From NCBI GenBank assembly GCA_002633005.1, contig NMRA01000268.1, forward strand, positions 431,800-495,799: a stretch of 64,000 bases of DNA, given 5' to 3'. Each line of letters begins with the position of its first letter. Position 1 is the stretch's first letter. The stretch comes from Phoronis australis. Its lineage: Eukaryota; Phoronida; Phoronidae. A program made the translations under genes and the position numbers. This document shows, in pieces, positions 49,205 to 61,724 of this stretch. Under the pieces are notes generated by a model that saw nothing but the letters and a program-made list of their open reading frames with translations, did no database searches and was not told where the DNA came from.

Positions 49205-50779
49205 GTCAAGTCTTCAAGTTGGCTTGGCCCAGCGGGTGAGTCTTCAAGCCGGCCTAAGTTTCAAGCAAAAATGAAAAGCCCAGTAACTGCTTCTGATCTG
49301 TGCCAGGAATTAGACGCGATTAATTTATATGTTTTGGCGTAAAGTGATCTAAATCAAAAGATTATAATCGCTTAAACTTGAAATTTTCAAATACCTTGGG
49401 CACAGGAACATGATAGCAGCACTTTTTTGTTTCGTGATGATTTCATCATATGCGAGTTTTTATGAAGACAAGCTTTAGTTCCACAGAAAGAAACGTTTTC
49501 GCACAGAATTTGCTACTTGTGTTTGTTTGCTATGAAAGTCTGGCAATAATTATGGAGACATTTTACACTGCAAACTCGGCCATCTTATGTAAAAGCTTGT
49601 CACAAATGGAAACAAGTTCACTACCTTGACCATGGAAATCTATTAAGTTAAGCCTCACAGCTAATAAAACCAGACTCTCTGAAGATATAGTCACTTGTAA
49701 AATAAATTGATTTCTTATGTAAAAACCAGACAAATGGATTGAAATCAACACTCCTTACCGAGATAGTATTCAATTTCCGTTAGAAACGAGCACATTTAAA
49801 CTATCAGCGATTGAAGAAAACTGATCAGATTTTATTGGGATTCGCCACATCTAAAATTGTGAGGCGCGTGTGCGCATTGCCTGTGTTCTTGTTTGTAACG
49901 AAAATACGATTTCTGTCACGGTAAAAAATGAAACCGATTTTATTAGGGCAACTGGGTTTCTATCCAGTACGATCTCTATCCTGTAAGAAACATGAGTACA
50001 AAAATGGCATCGTCTAAAATACACTAATGACAATAATTTAGGAAAATAGCGTTACTTCATTGCTACCCTTTTTCGGCCGACAAAGTGGGAGTGTGCAAAT
50101 GCTTTTTTAAACAAACGCTTGACAATCTCATCTTAACGGAATCCACGTGACTCTCAATGATATTGCCTGTAACATCTTTCTTTTATTCCATATTTATGTT
50201 TTAGTGATTGTGTGTTTTCTTTGTGAACGAGTCAATTTATGACAAATAGCCACCCGACCCACAACAAATTGCAACATAAGGTTTTATGCTCTACTGGGTA
50301 TGCTTATGAACATGAAAAAAGTCTACCAAAATCTGACCAGCGGAAATGGGCTAAAACTGCGTCATTTCCAGGATGGCTGCCACGACGTTTCGAAATCACT
50401 AAAAATAGATATAACTTCTTCAATAATTGTGATAAAGACATAATTTTTGGTTCTAGTCTATAATTCTAAGGGATGAGCAACTTGCTGGTGTGGTTAAAAT
50501 TAAGTTATGATCACTATTAGGTAAATTCAAGATGGCGGCTAAAATTCAAGAACGAAAAATCACTGATTTGTCAATTATTTAATATCGTATCCCCTATCAT
50601 GAAAATAGGATTAAATGTGACTGGTTCTGATTCAATGATCTTAAAATATTTAGATTTGACAGAATTCTGACTGGATTATTTTAAAATCTGAACACTGTAT
50701 AAAAATTTAAGCTATCAAATGTTTAATACAAAGCATTGGCTATGCATAAAAGTAACAAAAATTGTCTAGTATATATTTG
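49205..50779. other. Intergenic, no gene recognised
   Basis: AT-rich, with only short frames without motifs. Confidence 0.4.
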
Positions 50780-52960
50780 TTTATTAAAAAATCCACAGAA
50801 GGAAACTTGAAGCCCAGGGCAAAATTTCAACATCTGTCTGAAGTGCCCCACAATCAGCCGCAATTGTGCAGATCATCGACAATCTTGAGAAGAAGAAGAC
50901 TGAACTTAGTACACAGTACAAAATGAGTCAATTGAGGCTGATCTGAAGATGCTCCATGCAGCTTGGGCAATGATCAAGGCATATCGGTCTTGGAATGGTC
51001 ACGTGCAAGCCGTTGGTGATGCCTTGCTAATACTTATTATTTGCTGCAGCTGGACACCACAACTCCCTGAAATCCGCTTATCTCTACATACAAGAAATGG
51101 CTGATATGGAGAGCGAACATCCAGATATGTATGCGAAGTTTCAAAAACGGCTTTCATGTGATTCGGCAAACAAACCAGTTTTGGACAGACCTCAGCTGAG
51201 ATCTAGCCATTGAACAAATTACTAAATGCGATTGCTAAAAAGCACACTGTGCTTTTGGGTCAGGCGGTTTGACTCATAGCGGTAAGATGGTAGAAGAGTG
51301 TTGTGGATAATGTCGGTCCCCGTAATGTCAGAGGTGAACATCTCCTTGTAGTACTTCAATGACTTCACGTTCACAACAAGCGAGCAACACAAAGAAGCAA
51401 ATGGTGCCAGGATTGAAAGAGATGCATGCGACTTTGCAAAGATAAGCACAAAGCTGACCAAATTTTCACCCTTCTCCTCAGACCATGGGCAACGCAATGT
51501 CGTCAGTGGTGTTGTTGCCAAGGCACACATCAACGTGCATAAATATGAATCTGATGGGAACAAAATCATCGAGAGAATGGTTTGACAACCTGTGTTTTCT
51601 TTCTGTTTTAAGAGGAGAGAGGAAGCTAAAACCCTGGGAAACGCAGCTGCAGTCTACATGTAGGTTGGTCCTGAAAGAACCATCGGTCCTAACTTACTAT
51701 TTCAGCGATTCAGTGTGGTATCCCGTTCAGATGACTTGTCTTTTGACAGTAAGTTCTGAGTTTCGAGCTCAGTCCATACCCGCCGTCCCTCTTTGAGGAT
51801 AACCTAATCTTGAGGAAGGCTGACAAACCTTATCCCTCTCAAGCCGTTTATAACAGCTGTTTAAAAGCCCATGCACGTGATGAATCACCAAACTCCACAT
51901 CTTTAGAATGTCTCCAGACTGAAAGGTATGTGCTTGATGGGGGATCTTTGCTTCACAAGCTCAAATGGAAGAAAAGTAAAGCACTTTGAGGCAGCCACTG
52001 TTGTCTTTGATAGCTAGGGTGCAAGTCCTTCGATAAAGAAAAACACTCAGCAAAGACGGAGATAGGCCAGTAGTTGTCCGACTGTGAACTTCACCAGAGA
52101 AACGAAATGTGATGGTTGAGAGATGAATTCCTATCCACCGGTAGTAACAAGCAGCAACTGATTGCCTTAATAAGTGACCAGCTGCAGAAAGTGGAATGCA
52201 CAGCCGTTCAGGCAGAAGGGGGACGCTGGTGTGGACGTTGCAAAGACAGAATTATATGCATTCCACCACAGTAATCGGCGAGGACACTGACCTGTTGATG
52301 CATATGCTCCATTACTGTAAGCCTGAAACCAATATTTTTCCGATCAGACAATTAATCAGTCAAGAACCAATCTGAGAGTATTAACTTAAATTGGATGAAG
52401 TGTGTGCTCAGGATTAAGATGCGTACCTAGCTACTATTCCTGCACTGCTTCTCAGGATGAGACTCAACGTCTCGTCCATATGACGTCGCAAAGAAATCAG
52501 TCTCTCAGAAACTCGTGAAAAATGACCAAGTCTTCCAGTCCTGCAAAGACACACTCACCACGAAAGTTGTGAGCCACTCAGAGGTAGAGAAACTTGGCAG
52601 CCAAGCGATGGTCACACTGTTTGGAGGAGAGAGCATCTGTTTACTAGCTAGGCTTCATTGTCTAGGTTACTGTTTAGATAGGGATGGCAAAAGGCCTGGA
52701 TCCTTTAGACTGGGACTGGAGACTAGAAGACAATCGAGTTTCTTCCATCCTGACTGCCATGAATGCTGCACCAGACACTCCTGAAGATGATACACTGCAA
52801 CTGCACCACATCTTGTAGTCATACGCCCTGTTGCACTTTCAGAAAGAATGGGTTTGCATGTACATCTACATGTGATTTGTTCCTAGCGACATATTATGAC
52901 AATCCACTAAATCAAGTTTTTGAGGAACTTGAAGACACTGACGAGGATTGAACGGAGGCA
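50780..52960 (+). pseudogene. Decayed copy of a multi-copy invertebrate protein with a Cys-rich tail
   Basis: Protein-like segments occur in order but in changing frames: SLKSAYLYIQEMADMESEHP (about 51065), NGFHVIRQTNQFWTDLS then a stop and DLAIEQ (about 51150), a segment with SPYPPSLFEDNLILRKADK (about 51770), RYVLDGGSLLHKLKW (about 51925), and a tail at about 52763-52951 with LLKMIHCNCTTSC and CCTFRKNGFACTSTC. From memory this order fits an uncharacterised protein family present in many copies in cnidarian and deuterostome genomes, probably carried by mobile elements; I cannot verify this here. Frameshifts and stops throughout show it is dead. Confidence 0.5.
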
Positions 52961-53865
52961 GTACGTGTAATGAACACAACACTCTTGGATGAAAATGTAA
53001 CCTAATCTTTCATGCATCACATCGACGAATAAATACTTTACTGGCACCTGTTGCTCAGTCATTTTGATACTGATAGATTCCTTTTAAGTAAAGAAGTTTT
53101 GCAGGTTTAAGTTATTGAGCATAATACAACCTATACCTTGGTACACATTCTGTGTTAGTGCATTCCAAACACTGCTGTTGATTAGATTGCAATCACAACT
53201 TTGTGTAAAACATGTTGTAATTAACTCCAATTAACTCGTTCTCAGCACTTGAAAGCACCATCTTTACTTCGAAAAATGTAGCACCCAACTGACAAAAATT
53301 TTTTATGACACAACCCTTGAAAATTTACACCTGAGTAAATTTTTGTTAAGTGTCACCATCCTTGAAGATGACACTTTGTATAATGACGTAGTCTAATTTG
53401 GCATTGCACCAACATTTATACGCTATGAAAAATAAGACGTATAATTTCCATAAAAATTTTAATTCAGTGAATTTTTTCTCTCGTGTTCTCTTACTTGTAA
53501 ATCACCGATCTTCAATTTGAATGCGGGTATCGTGTCGTCGGGATCCTTTGACTTGAGTATTATAGTCAAGTTACTAGAGGTAAACTACTTTAGCAGACGA
53601 TATTTTCCCAGTCGAAGCTTAGCGTGATAAAATCTGTAGTAAGTTATAATAGTTGCTAAACCTTATTTTAAGATTCACTTTATTTCTGTTTTGTTTAAAA
53701 TTTCAATTGGTTTGAGTATAAGCATTATTTGACAAAAACAGGTCGGCTTTTCTTAAAAAGTCACGACCTCTGACCCTGGGCCTCTGACATAGAAAGTAGT
53801 TACAAAGCCAAGGCGAGTCGAGAAAGGTAGATCGATTCATTGCAGTGTTTCTCGTTCAGTATGTG
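52961..53865. other. Far upstream region of gene B, no gene recognised
   Basis: AT-rich, with no supported frame. Confidence 0.4.
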
Positions 53866-54042
53866 GTATAAATAGATTATTATATGTTCTCAGTCATTAT
53901 CTCCCTTATCCAGAGCCCTCGTAGATTTTGGAGAATTATCACCCTCGGGGCTGACGCCCCTCGGGCGATAATTCTTCAAAATCCACTCGGGCTCTAGATA
54001 AGGGGGGATAATGACTTCGCCATGTAATAATATATATTTATC
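53866..54042. repeat. Fold-back element directly upstream of gene B
   Basis: The left arm (TCATTATCTCCCTTATCCAG from 53894, then AGCCCTCG and TTTTGGAGAATTATC) is mirrored by a right arm (GATAATTCTTCAAAATCCAC, then CGGGCTCTAGATAAGG, ending ATAATGA at 54013). The loop is a short GC-rich CCTCGGGGCTGACGCCCC. Weaker pairing continues outward to TATAAATA (53867) and its counterpart near 54040. It ends 145 bp before the gene B ATG. Confidence 0.75.
53867..53874 (+). promoter_or_regulatory. TATA-like box upstream of gene B
   Basis: TATAAATA, 313 bp before the ATG and at the left edge of the fold-back element. It may be a true core-promoter element or simply part of the repeat's arm. No transcript start is visible. 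Confidence 0.3.
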
Positions 54043-54186
54043 GCTGACGCAAAGTGATATTTTCCCGTGATACCACTGATACATTTAAAAGTACTTTCCC
54101 AGTTATTTCATTAGAACTAATGCTAGCTAGCACATTAGGTCGACTAAGCTGCAGGCACGCACTTTACCATCGAATGCTGGTCAATC

Positions 54187-57100
54187 ATGGCGCCGTTTAG
54201 AGTTGTCGTGTTTCTAAGCCTCGTCTGTTATTTTGCCTTTGCAGGGCAGCTGAGAGGACATTCTTCGCGAGGAACCACCGGTGACGTATGGCAAATTCCC
54301 GTACCGTCGGGCGCGAGAGTTAAAGCGATTTTAGTAAAGTTCCGAGTGGACGGTGAGATCATGTGTGAAAACGTGACTATTCGTTTGTGTTCATCAAATG
54401 CTTCCACGGAATTTCTCCCTGATATATGCAAAGCGGATTACTACCGTCAGTTTGTTTCAAGAGACAATGTCACGATAACAGTTTTAAAAGCCACAAAAGA
54501 TGATGACGTCAGGTTCTTTATCACATTTACTTATGAATGGATTGACTCTGACGACGATACATGTAGACATGTTCCGAATTTCGAAGGAGGAACCATATTC
54601 AAAATAAATAGTTCCGATGTTGTGGGAAGTAGCACACCTCCGCCAATAAAGAACGTCAAATGTGTATGGAGTTTAAAAAGTAACGACAGCAGTTTAGTGA
54701 ACCTGACAGTTACTAACTTAAACACAAGATATTCAGGTATAAACTGTACAGAGGATATGCTGAGCGTGTATGACGGTCCAGATTACACATACCAGCTATT
54801 GGGAAGATATTGTGGTCACAGGTCACAGTGGTCGATCATTTCTTCATCATCACAAATGTTGGTGGTTTTATTTTCGAACTCACCAGAAATCGTCACTTTC
54901 CGAGCTCAATATAAATTCATTTCGAGCGACTCTTTTTTTGCAGGTGTTGGTGTCTACATTGTCCGCAGACAACAAGGAGTAATTTCTTCAGATACATATC
55001 GTTCACCATCGTATTCAGCTCCATCACAACTCACCAATACCTACGTATGGCACATTGTAACAGCATATGGTCAGTTGCTGCACATAAACGTCTATTCACG
55101 ATCTGTTCGTAAAGTAACTGTCTACGATGGCCCAAAATTGTCGCTGGTGCCACAAATATTTCCAGAAGTGTTTCCTAAGACAATCCTTGGTGACGTGATG
55201 TTTTGTACCTACATCTCTTCATCGTTTCAATCTACTGTGGAAATACAGACTTTTTTCAATGAACCATCGTTCAACATCTCATATAAGACAATCGAAGGAA
55301 ACTTTGGTAGGTGCAAAAACGTAAATGTGCCTAGAGACCAATATTCCTTAGTGACCCTGTTCCCTTTGAAATTTCTTATTTCTGACAGAAACATTGGACA
55401 ATGTGTTTGGTACTTTAGAGCAGCCCACCCCGAACGTTTTCTTAGATTCACACTCGAGACCCTAAAGCTGACAGACACTGACAACAGCGCGTATGAAGCA
55501 ATTGTAATATTTGATGGACCGAGCACATCGGCACCATCTTATGGTCCATTTTGCAAAAGCTCGAGAACACTTCGACGCATTGTTACTTCAACATCATACT
55601 TGACGATACTGTACTATTCTATCGGTCACTTTTTGTTTAACACTCCAACAGTAAACGCAACTATTGAAGAGGTGGCTTGCAAAGGCCACTTTCTAACGGA
55701 AGAAAGCTTAATCTTCGAGGCCAACCCTGGAGCATGCTACGTCCTTCAAAAAGTACCAGGAGTCGCACAACACCATGTTCAATCCGTTGGGTTTACTGTT
55801 GTCAAACCAGGCATGTATTCCATCTTAATGGACATAGAAGAAAGCGACATTGCTTGTGGTGACCGTGCTACGTTTTTGTGTTCTGAGTATTTCAAGTGGT
55901 TTTCAGACAGAATACCAACGTGTCTCCTCGGTGCTCATTCGCTCATGCACTACACCTCGGTAAAAGAAAAATTTGATTTGCTATCAGTTGTGTCTTACTG
56001 TAGGTGGTCTCGGGCCAGGTCTTCTGTTCAAGTGACAGTAACAGACACATTTAGCGAGAATGTGCGTGGTGTGTGTTTAAAGAGCGGAAAACATCATTTA
56101 TCCATTAATTTACATGCTTGGGTTTGTGGGCTTCTGACGTTCTTTAATAACCCACAAAGAATTACAGTGGACTTCGTAAATCCCCAGAAAATATTAAACC
56201 CGTCATACATCAAACTTCTGTTTTTTAGTAAGTATCCACGTTTTATATCAATCGAAATAAAAGAAAATGTATTTAGAGGCGTTGATCAAACCATAAATAA
56301 CACGGACACGCCACAGCACTCATTGGAATACCTATACAATCTCAGGCTGAGAGACAGTAAGTTAGCCATCGTTGTACCTAGCATTGCTGCGGACTCGCTC
56401 TCAATAACTGCTTTAATACGCTTAACTGATCTGACCATTGAATACAGCATCATGCATACACGTTCTGTAGACGCTGACAACTTGAACAGATGCCAACCGA
56501 CTTATATCTTATACAAGGACTTTTGTTATAAACTCGCTAGTACTACGAAATCGTGGATAGAGGGTGATCAACACTGCAAAGAAGACGGCGGGGAGCTGGT
56601 GAGCATCTTAGGCGAAGATGAGTACACATTCCTCCTTGATTGTATGCGGACTGTTTGGAAGAGGCGCATATACGCGGTCAGCTCGTACAACGCAATATTC
56701 ATAGGTCTTCACGACACTAAAGATGGCGAGATGAGATGGACTGACAACAGCCCCTTAATATACACGAGATGGTACAGCCCTGGAGACGAGGCCACTACGT
56801 ACACACAGGCGACGTTCAATGGAACAAAGAACGACTTACTTACTATTATTATGGACACTCAAAGGCAACCAATTAAAGAACCGTCTAGTAAATGTACGCT
56901 GATGATAGTCCGTAATCCACATGTCGGAGGAAGTTGGTTCAAAATTCCTTGTCAGTATGCATTTAGAAATACAGCATCGGTTTGCAAACAACCAGCTACC
57001 AGTAACAAAACATCAGTTAACCTACCTTCGCACCATGCAGAATTTCCCAGGTGTCCTCATGATTGGATACTCCTGCAGGACTCTTGTTATCGGCTCGTTA

Positions 57101-57599
57101 CCACAATGGCTAACATAAATTTACCAGTGGAATTCAGCACAGCAGTGGCCATGTGCCAGGGCAAGGAAGGTGCCACTCTGGCCAATGTCAACTCCAAAAA
57201 CATTGACGGAGTCAGATTTTTGCTGCAGGTGTGGAAGCATAGACCTGAGTACGGCACCATATGGGTTAACAATACACCAACTTTCAACTGTTCGGTACTT
57301 TCTCCAGAAGTCGTCTGGAACAGCCCTGAAACTCTTCATAACCACCGAGACAGCGTACAACATTGGGTGCTCTCAGAGTTTCCCTGCAATGGTTTTTCAG
57401 TGCCCCGGTTATCACGTCCGCTGAGCGCGCTATGTGAAAGACCAGTGCTAAATACGTCCGTCACTCAATGTTCAAAATTAACGCAGATGACTTGTAGCGA
57501 CGGGACTTGCATTTCTGTGGGCAATATCTGTGACAAGTCAAGTGACTGTCCAAATGGCGAAGACGAGCAAAACTGTAATCGGGAGGATGAATATTTCAC
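54187..57599 (+). CDS. Gene B exon 1: CUB/CTLD/LDLa ectodomain, tandem paralogue of gene A
   Basis: This exon encodes residues 1-1137 plus two bases of codon 1138. The ATG at 54187 has G at +4 and opens a signal peptide of about 19 residues. It aligns along its whole length with gene A exon 1: the same CUB and CUB-like series with LSVYDGP, VTVYDGP and IVIFDGP strands, the same unrecognised middle region, two CTLDs and a terminal six-Cys LDLa with CSDGTCIS and GEDEQNC. CTLD 1 again has EPS and lacks an obvious WND. The exon ends TTCAC|GTGAGT, and joining to 61725 gives Thr1138 in frame, the same phase as gene A. A tandem duplication is the simplest explanation, and both copies read without stops, so both look functional. 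Confidence 0.9.
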
Positions 57600-57843
57600 G
57601 TGAGTTGTCTTGTTTTTTAATAAAAAATAGCCTGTAAGTGCACTAGGACGTCAACGAAAAGTGACAACTTTGCCATCAGTTGATTTGAACGAAGTTTGTG
57701 TTGCGTTTGGAAGGTGACAACACGAATGGGTAGAGACAAATCATACAGCTGCGTGGGATTGTACTAAAAACCTCTAGCCCCCCCGACCCACGACCAATGG
57801 CAATAGATGTAACATTGTGCTTTTTACACATTTCGTGATCATG

Positions 57844-58955
57844 TTACGTCGCTGATTGACTTTCCCATAAACATACCTACACGCGAATCTGCCCTGGCTT
57901 AAGTCTGGTGGTTAAAAACAGAAAGTGGGTTTAGAACGTGATCAGAAATAGACGATTGTGAGCGTGCTATCGTTGTAAGGGAAATAAGAGTTTCACGAGC
58001 GGTTACCAATAGCCCTGTTCCACTAAACTTAGGGAAAGGGTACGTCAACGTGAATGTACATAATTTTACATTTTTGCTAGTTGATTTCTGTTGTGTACTC
58101 ATTTATAATTTACTCCATACAACATTGGGATACTTTTTAGTTATAACAGTTTGTTTTTTTTTAAACTGTACTTACTGAAAAAATTACGTATTCGTCGGCT
58201 TCTTGCACTCTCAAAAATCTTGAATCTGTCATTCACTGAAGAGCAGACGAGACGATTACACTAGATTTTTCTAAAACTCCCTCGACTTTCAAAACCCCAA
58301 ACCCCACGAAACCCTCGACCCACGACCCCAATCGACCCAAGACCCCTCCGACCCAATTTACACAAGCTCTACTCGATGTGAACATGGAACAGGCGCTGAC
58401 TTGCAGGACCAACGAGTCGGGCCGTGAGTTAGGCTGAATTTTCTCTGCTTTTTTGCGATTAAGAGAATCGATTTGGCAAATTTGAAAGTCAAAAACAGAA
58501 AATAGCAACGCGACCAAATCAAATCAAAGACCTACCAGCCTTACAAATGTCGTTCTCAGCAGAGTGTAATCTTCTCGTGTGCTCTTCAGTGAATGGCGGA
58601 TTCAAAGTTTTTTGGGGAGAGTGCGAGGAACCGATCAGTACATGCAGTTTGAAAAAACAAACTTTTAACTGAAAAAAGTATCTCAACGTTATATGGAGTA
58701 TATTATAAACGAGTACACAACAGAAAGCTTACGCAAATTATGTAAATTCACGTTAACGTACTCTCTCCCCAAGTTTAGAGACTCAAGACCATTGGCAACG
58801 GCTCGTCGAACTATTTCCGTGACAACGAAAGCATGCCCACAATCCCCTATTTCAGATCACGCTCTCAGACCACTTTCTGTTTTTAACCAGCAGACTTAAG
58901 CCAGTGAAGGTTCGCGTGAAGGTTTGTCTTATGGGAAAGTCGTTCAGCGACGTAA
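57844..58955. mobile_element. 1.1 kb fold-back element in the intron of gene B
   Basis: It starts TTACGTCGCTGA and ends TCAGCGACGTAA. The left arm (57844 to about 58260) and right arm (about 58540-58955) are inverted copies with moderate divergence. As a result two mirrored frames, 58102-57899 on the minus strand and 58693-58899 on the plus strand, encode similar peptides ending SVFN-Q-T. These are by-products of the inverted repeat, not genes. The central 280 bp are C-rich on the plus strand. There is no transposase, so it is non-autonomous. Confidence 0.75.
58295..58330 (-). other. G-quadruplex-type motif in the fold-back loop
   Basis: The minus strand has five runs of three or four G separated by 3-6 bases, including GGGTCGTGGGTCGAGGG and GGGGTTTGGGG. 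This satisfies the usual G-quadruplex sequence rule. Structure formation is inferred. Confidence 0.55.
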
Positions 58956-60523
58956 TAGCTATTATATAGAATGATGCATAGTACACACAAACTCCGTCTC
59001 TCCCGCTTCACTTCAGACCTTCATTGCTCCCGTTTTGGCATCGCCTTGGTCCCAGGTAATGCACCGGCCAGCTATTTAGATTAGAGGTGTTCTATTTTTC
59101 TCGCGGGCCGTTTTTCGCCGAAAAAGAAAAAAGCAAGTACATCTAATTACTTTACAGTGTTAAGCGCATTCCACGATCTAAGGACTGTTTCCAGGATACT
59201 GCTGCTGTAGGCCGCACGGTGACTCGTTTGCTTCTTCTCGTCTTGGGTGGTTGATTGGTGTTTTTTCATTGTTGTTGACGATTGCTCATTAGTTCATGTC
59301 AACGTCATCAGATGGATATCAAGATTCCTTGCACGTTTTGGTCTCAATTCCAGTATACTCTCCGCAGGGAGAGATCCACAGTGACTTGCAAGGCTCTGAT
59401 TTTCTGTACCACAGCCAACATGAGACAATCTGCTTCCTCACCAAGTCTAACAATAGCTGCCTTCCTCTTCTTTCCATGAACGCTGAGACCCTGAAATAGT
59501 TTATCTCTCACAGGACAATTACTTCGATAACAAAGGAGTTCGATGTCGACGATCTACTTCAGGCCATTTACTATATCACGATGTCTAGATGCAGCGCCGT
59601 TACCACTGTACACGGAAAGACAATGTTTTGGCTGTCATTTCCCAATCAACCCCATTCAGTTTACAACTGAATTGGCGCTTCTCTGCTACACAGGTGAATT
59701 GGATAATTCTGCCTTGGCTGCGCTGATCTCTTTCTTTCTTAGTCTAACTGATCAGTTAAGGCTCTTAACTCCAGGTCATGCCTCAATTTGTACCTGACTT
59801 ACTGTAGAGCAAACTTGCTGCCTGACAAAACATTGGAAAGCGTATTATTCTGGACACACACTTGACACTTTCGATCTTTAATAAGCCCCTACTGGAAGAG
59901 GTTCTCAGGTGATGTTAAATAATAAACAGAACTTAGTAAGCCGATCCTGATATTGGTTCCTTGTATCTCCTTCCACCTCCTTCCCAGTTGCTGGGAGATT
60001 GGTTGCTCTACACGTGTAATTCGTCTGTAGTCACCCAGTGACACATGTCTCAACGCATCCTTGTTTGCTTAACTCGGATATTAGTACCTGTCTGTCCTAG
60101 TAAATTCCTACTGAACGTTAAAGAGATCATTGACAACGTGACAATGGCTTTGTCATCGCACGATTAGTTTTCCAAGTATTCTCTTTTCGTCTCAACTTCT
60201 TCATTTCGTCTCACAATCCCACAGCTCTTCTAATTGAACTTTTTGTTCTCTTCTGGTCTGCAGTAAGCATTTGTCAAATACCTGACTTCATTTCTGATGT
60301 TCTTAATTCTGTACCCCGGTTTTTTCCCTGTAGAGGTGTTACTGACCTTACTTTCTCCTCCTCAGTAGCAAACCTTTCCTGCTTTACGTTGTAGAGAATG
60401 GCCAAAAAAATTGTTTGAATCTTCTTCTCAACCTCTTCTTGCAAAGTTTATTACTTGATAGCGCCCAACTCTTGCATGATGCACAACTAAACTAGGATTT
60501 TGCTGTTCCGATTGTTGATAATG
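58956..60523. other. Intronic sequence of gene B, no gene recognised
   Basis: Frames at 59282-59797 have no recognisable motif. Confidence 0.4.
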
Positions 60524-60619
60524 GTCTGATATAACGTGCCCGAATTTTGAGAACTAGTTTTCTCCACTAAATAACGGGCATCAAACTAGTTCTCAAAATA
60601 CGGGCACGTTATATCAGAC
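60524..60619 (+). repeat. Hairpin element family 3, copy 2
   Basis: A 96-bp fold-back with 37-nt arms differing at a single position: GTCTGATATAACGTGCCCG... at the left and ...CGGGCACGTTATATCAGAC at the right. The loop contains TCTCCACTAAATAACGGGCA. It is the better preserved of the two copies (the other is at 17270-17362, in the opposite orientation). Confidence 0.85.
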
Positions 60620-61724
60620 AATTTCCCGATTGTCAAAGTCAACTGTCTAAATCACCGAGTCCTTGTCCTTTCTACGTTTGTCGCCTTAGTATCATTCACA
60701 TTGAGCATCCCCTTCCCGGTTATACTTCATCATTGGCCTGTCCACAAATCATGTGATCAGAAGAAACAAGAAACATTTGCAGGTAGACAATGCCTCTGCA
60801 CCGTTCCCGGCCTCTTGTTGCCAAATGTCTGATCATATCAGCACGTCTGCAGGCTGCACACCTGAGGTACTTCAAAGTTCGAAGAGAATCGTGCAAACTG
60901 AAACGCTTATCTCCAGAAATGACTCGACATCTAGAAAGCCGGCCTCTTGAAATTGCCCGCTCCAATTCTCTTGAGAAAACTTGACCAGGCCCTGCGGTAA
61001 ATAGGCAAAGTAGACATTGTTAAAGCGTTTGCATTGGTTTGTAGTATTGATTTATACTATACAAGGTATCTGTTCATAAGTAGATCTATTGTTTCCTATT
61101 CTCAGTGCCATTTCTTGATAGAAAGTGCCAATTGGTGGTGTGTAGTCGCGGCAAAGGGAGAGCAGATCAAGGATTTAAAAAATACGAAAACCATTTTGCG
61201 AAAGCACATTAATTTTTGTTGTACTTTTAATTCTTATATTTCACTTCCAATCTACATTGCAGAGTGAAATAAAAGGTGAGAAGAAGAAATATGACATTTA
61301 TTATGACGCATGTAGAGAACATATGAAAACACAGGCTTTGCAGTATGGGCATAATACTCAATACCATTCGTCAGTGTTGCTGAACTCTTCATTTGAAAAA
61401 GGGGAAATTTCTTTACGCAAGATCCCTATGTTGGTAGACGATGATACATACCAAATATAATTTTATTGGCTACCTCGTGCACCATGCCTCTTTCATCTAA
61501 TCAGATTTCTTTGCTTTTGTAGAATAACACTCAAAATATTTCTCACCTATCATATGTAGTATCAGTAACTCGATAGAGCTGATAACAAATAAGAGAATCT
61601 TAAAACTATTCATATCGTGACTTAAAACGTTCGTAATTATTAGAATTCCGCGACACTAATTCTGGAATGCTTGATTTCTTCACTGAAGAGAAAACAAAAT
61701 GATATTGTAACATTATTTTTCCAG
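60620..61724. other. End of the gene B intron, no gene recognised
   Basis: Includes a CTACATTGCAG site followed by a 67-codon open stretch (to 61460) that resembles 35110-35240, and the acceptor tract before 61725. The open stretch shows no family motif and is not called as an exon. Confidence 0.4.

Noticed and set aside
57899-58899. Two similar short proteins on opposite strands in the gene B intron
   Set aside because: They mirror each other because they lie in the arms of an inverted repeat; neither has a start or splice context suggesting a gene.
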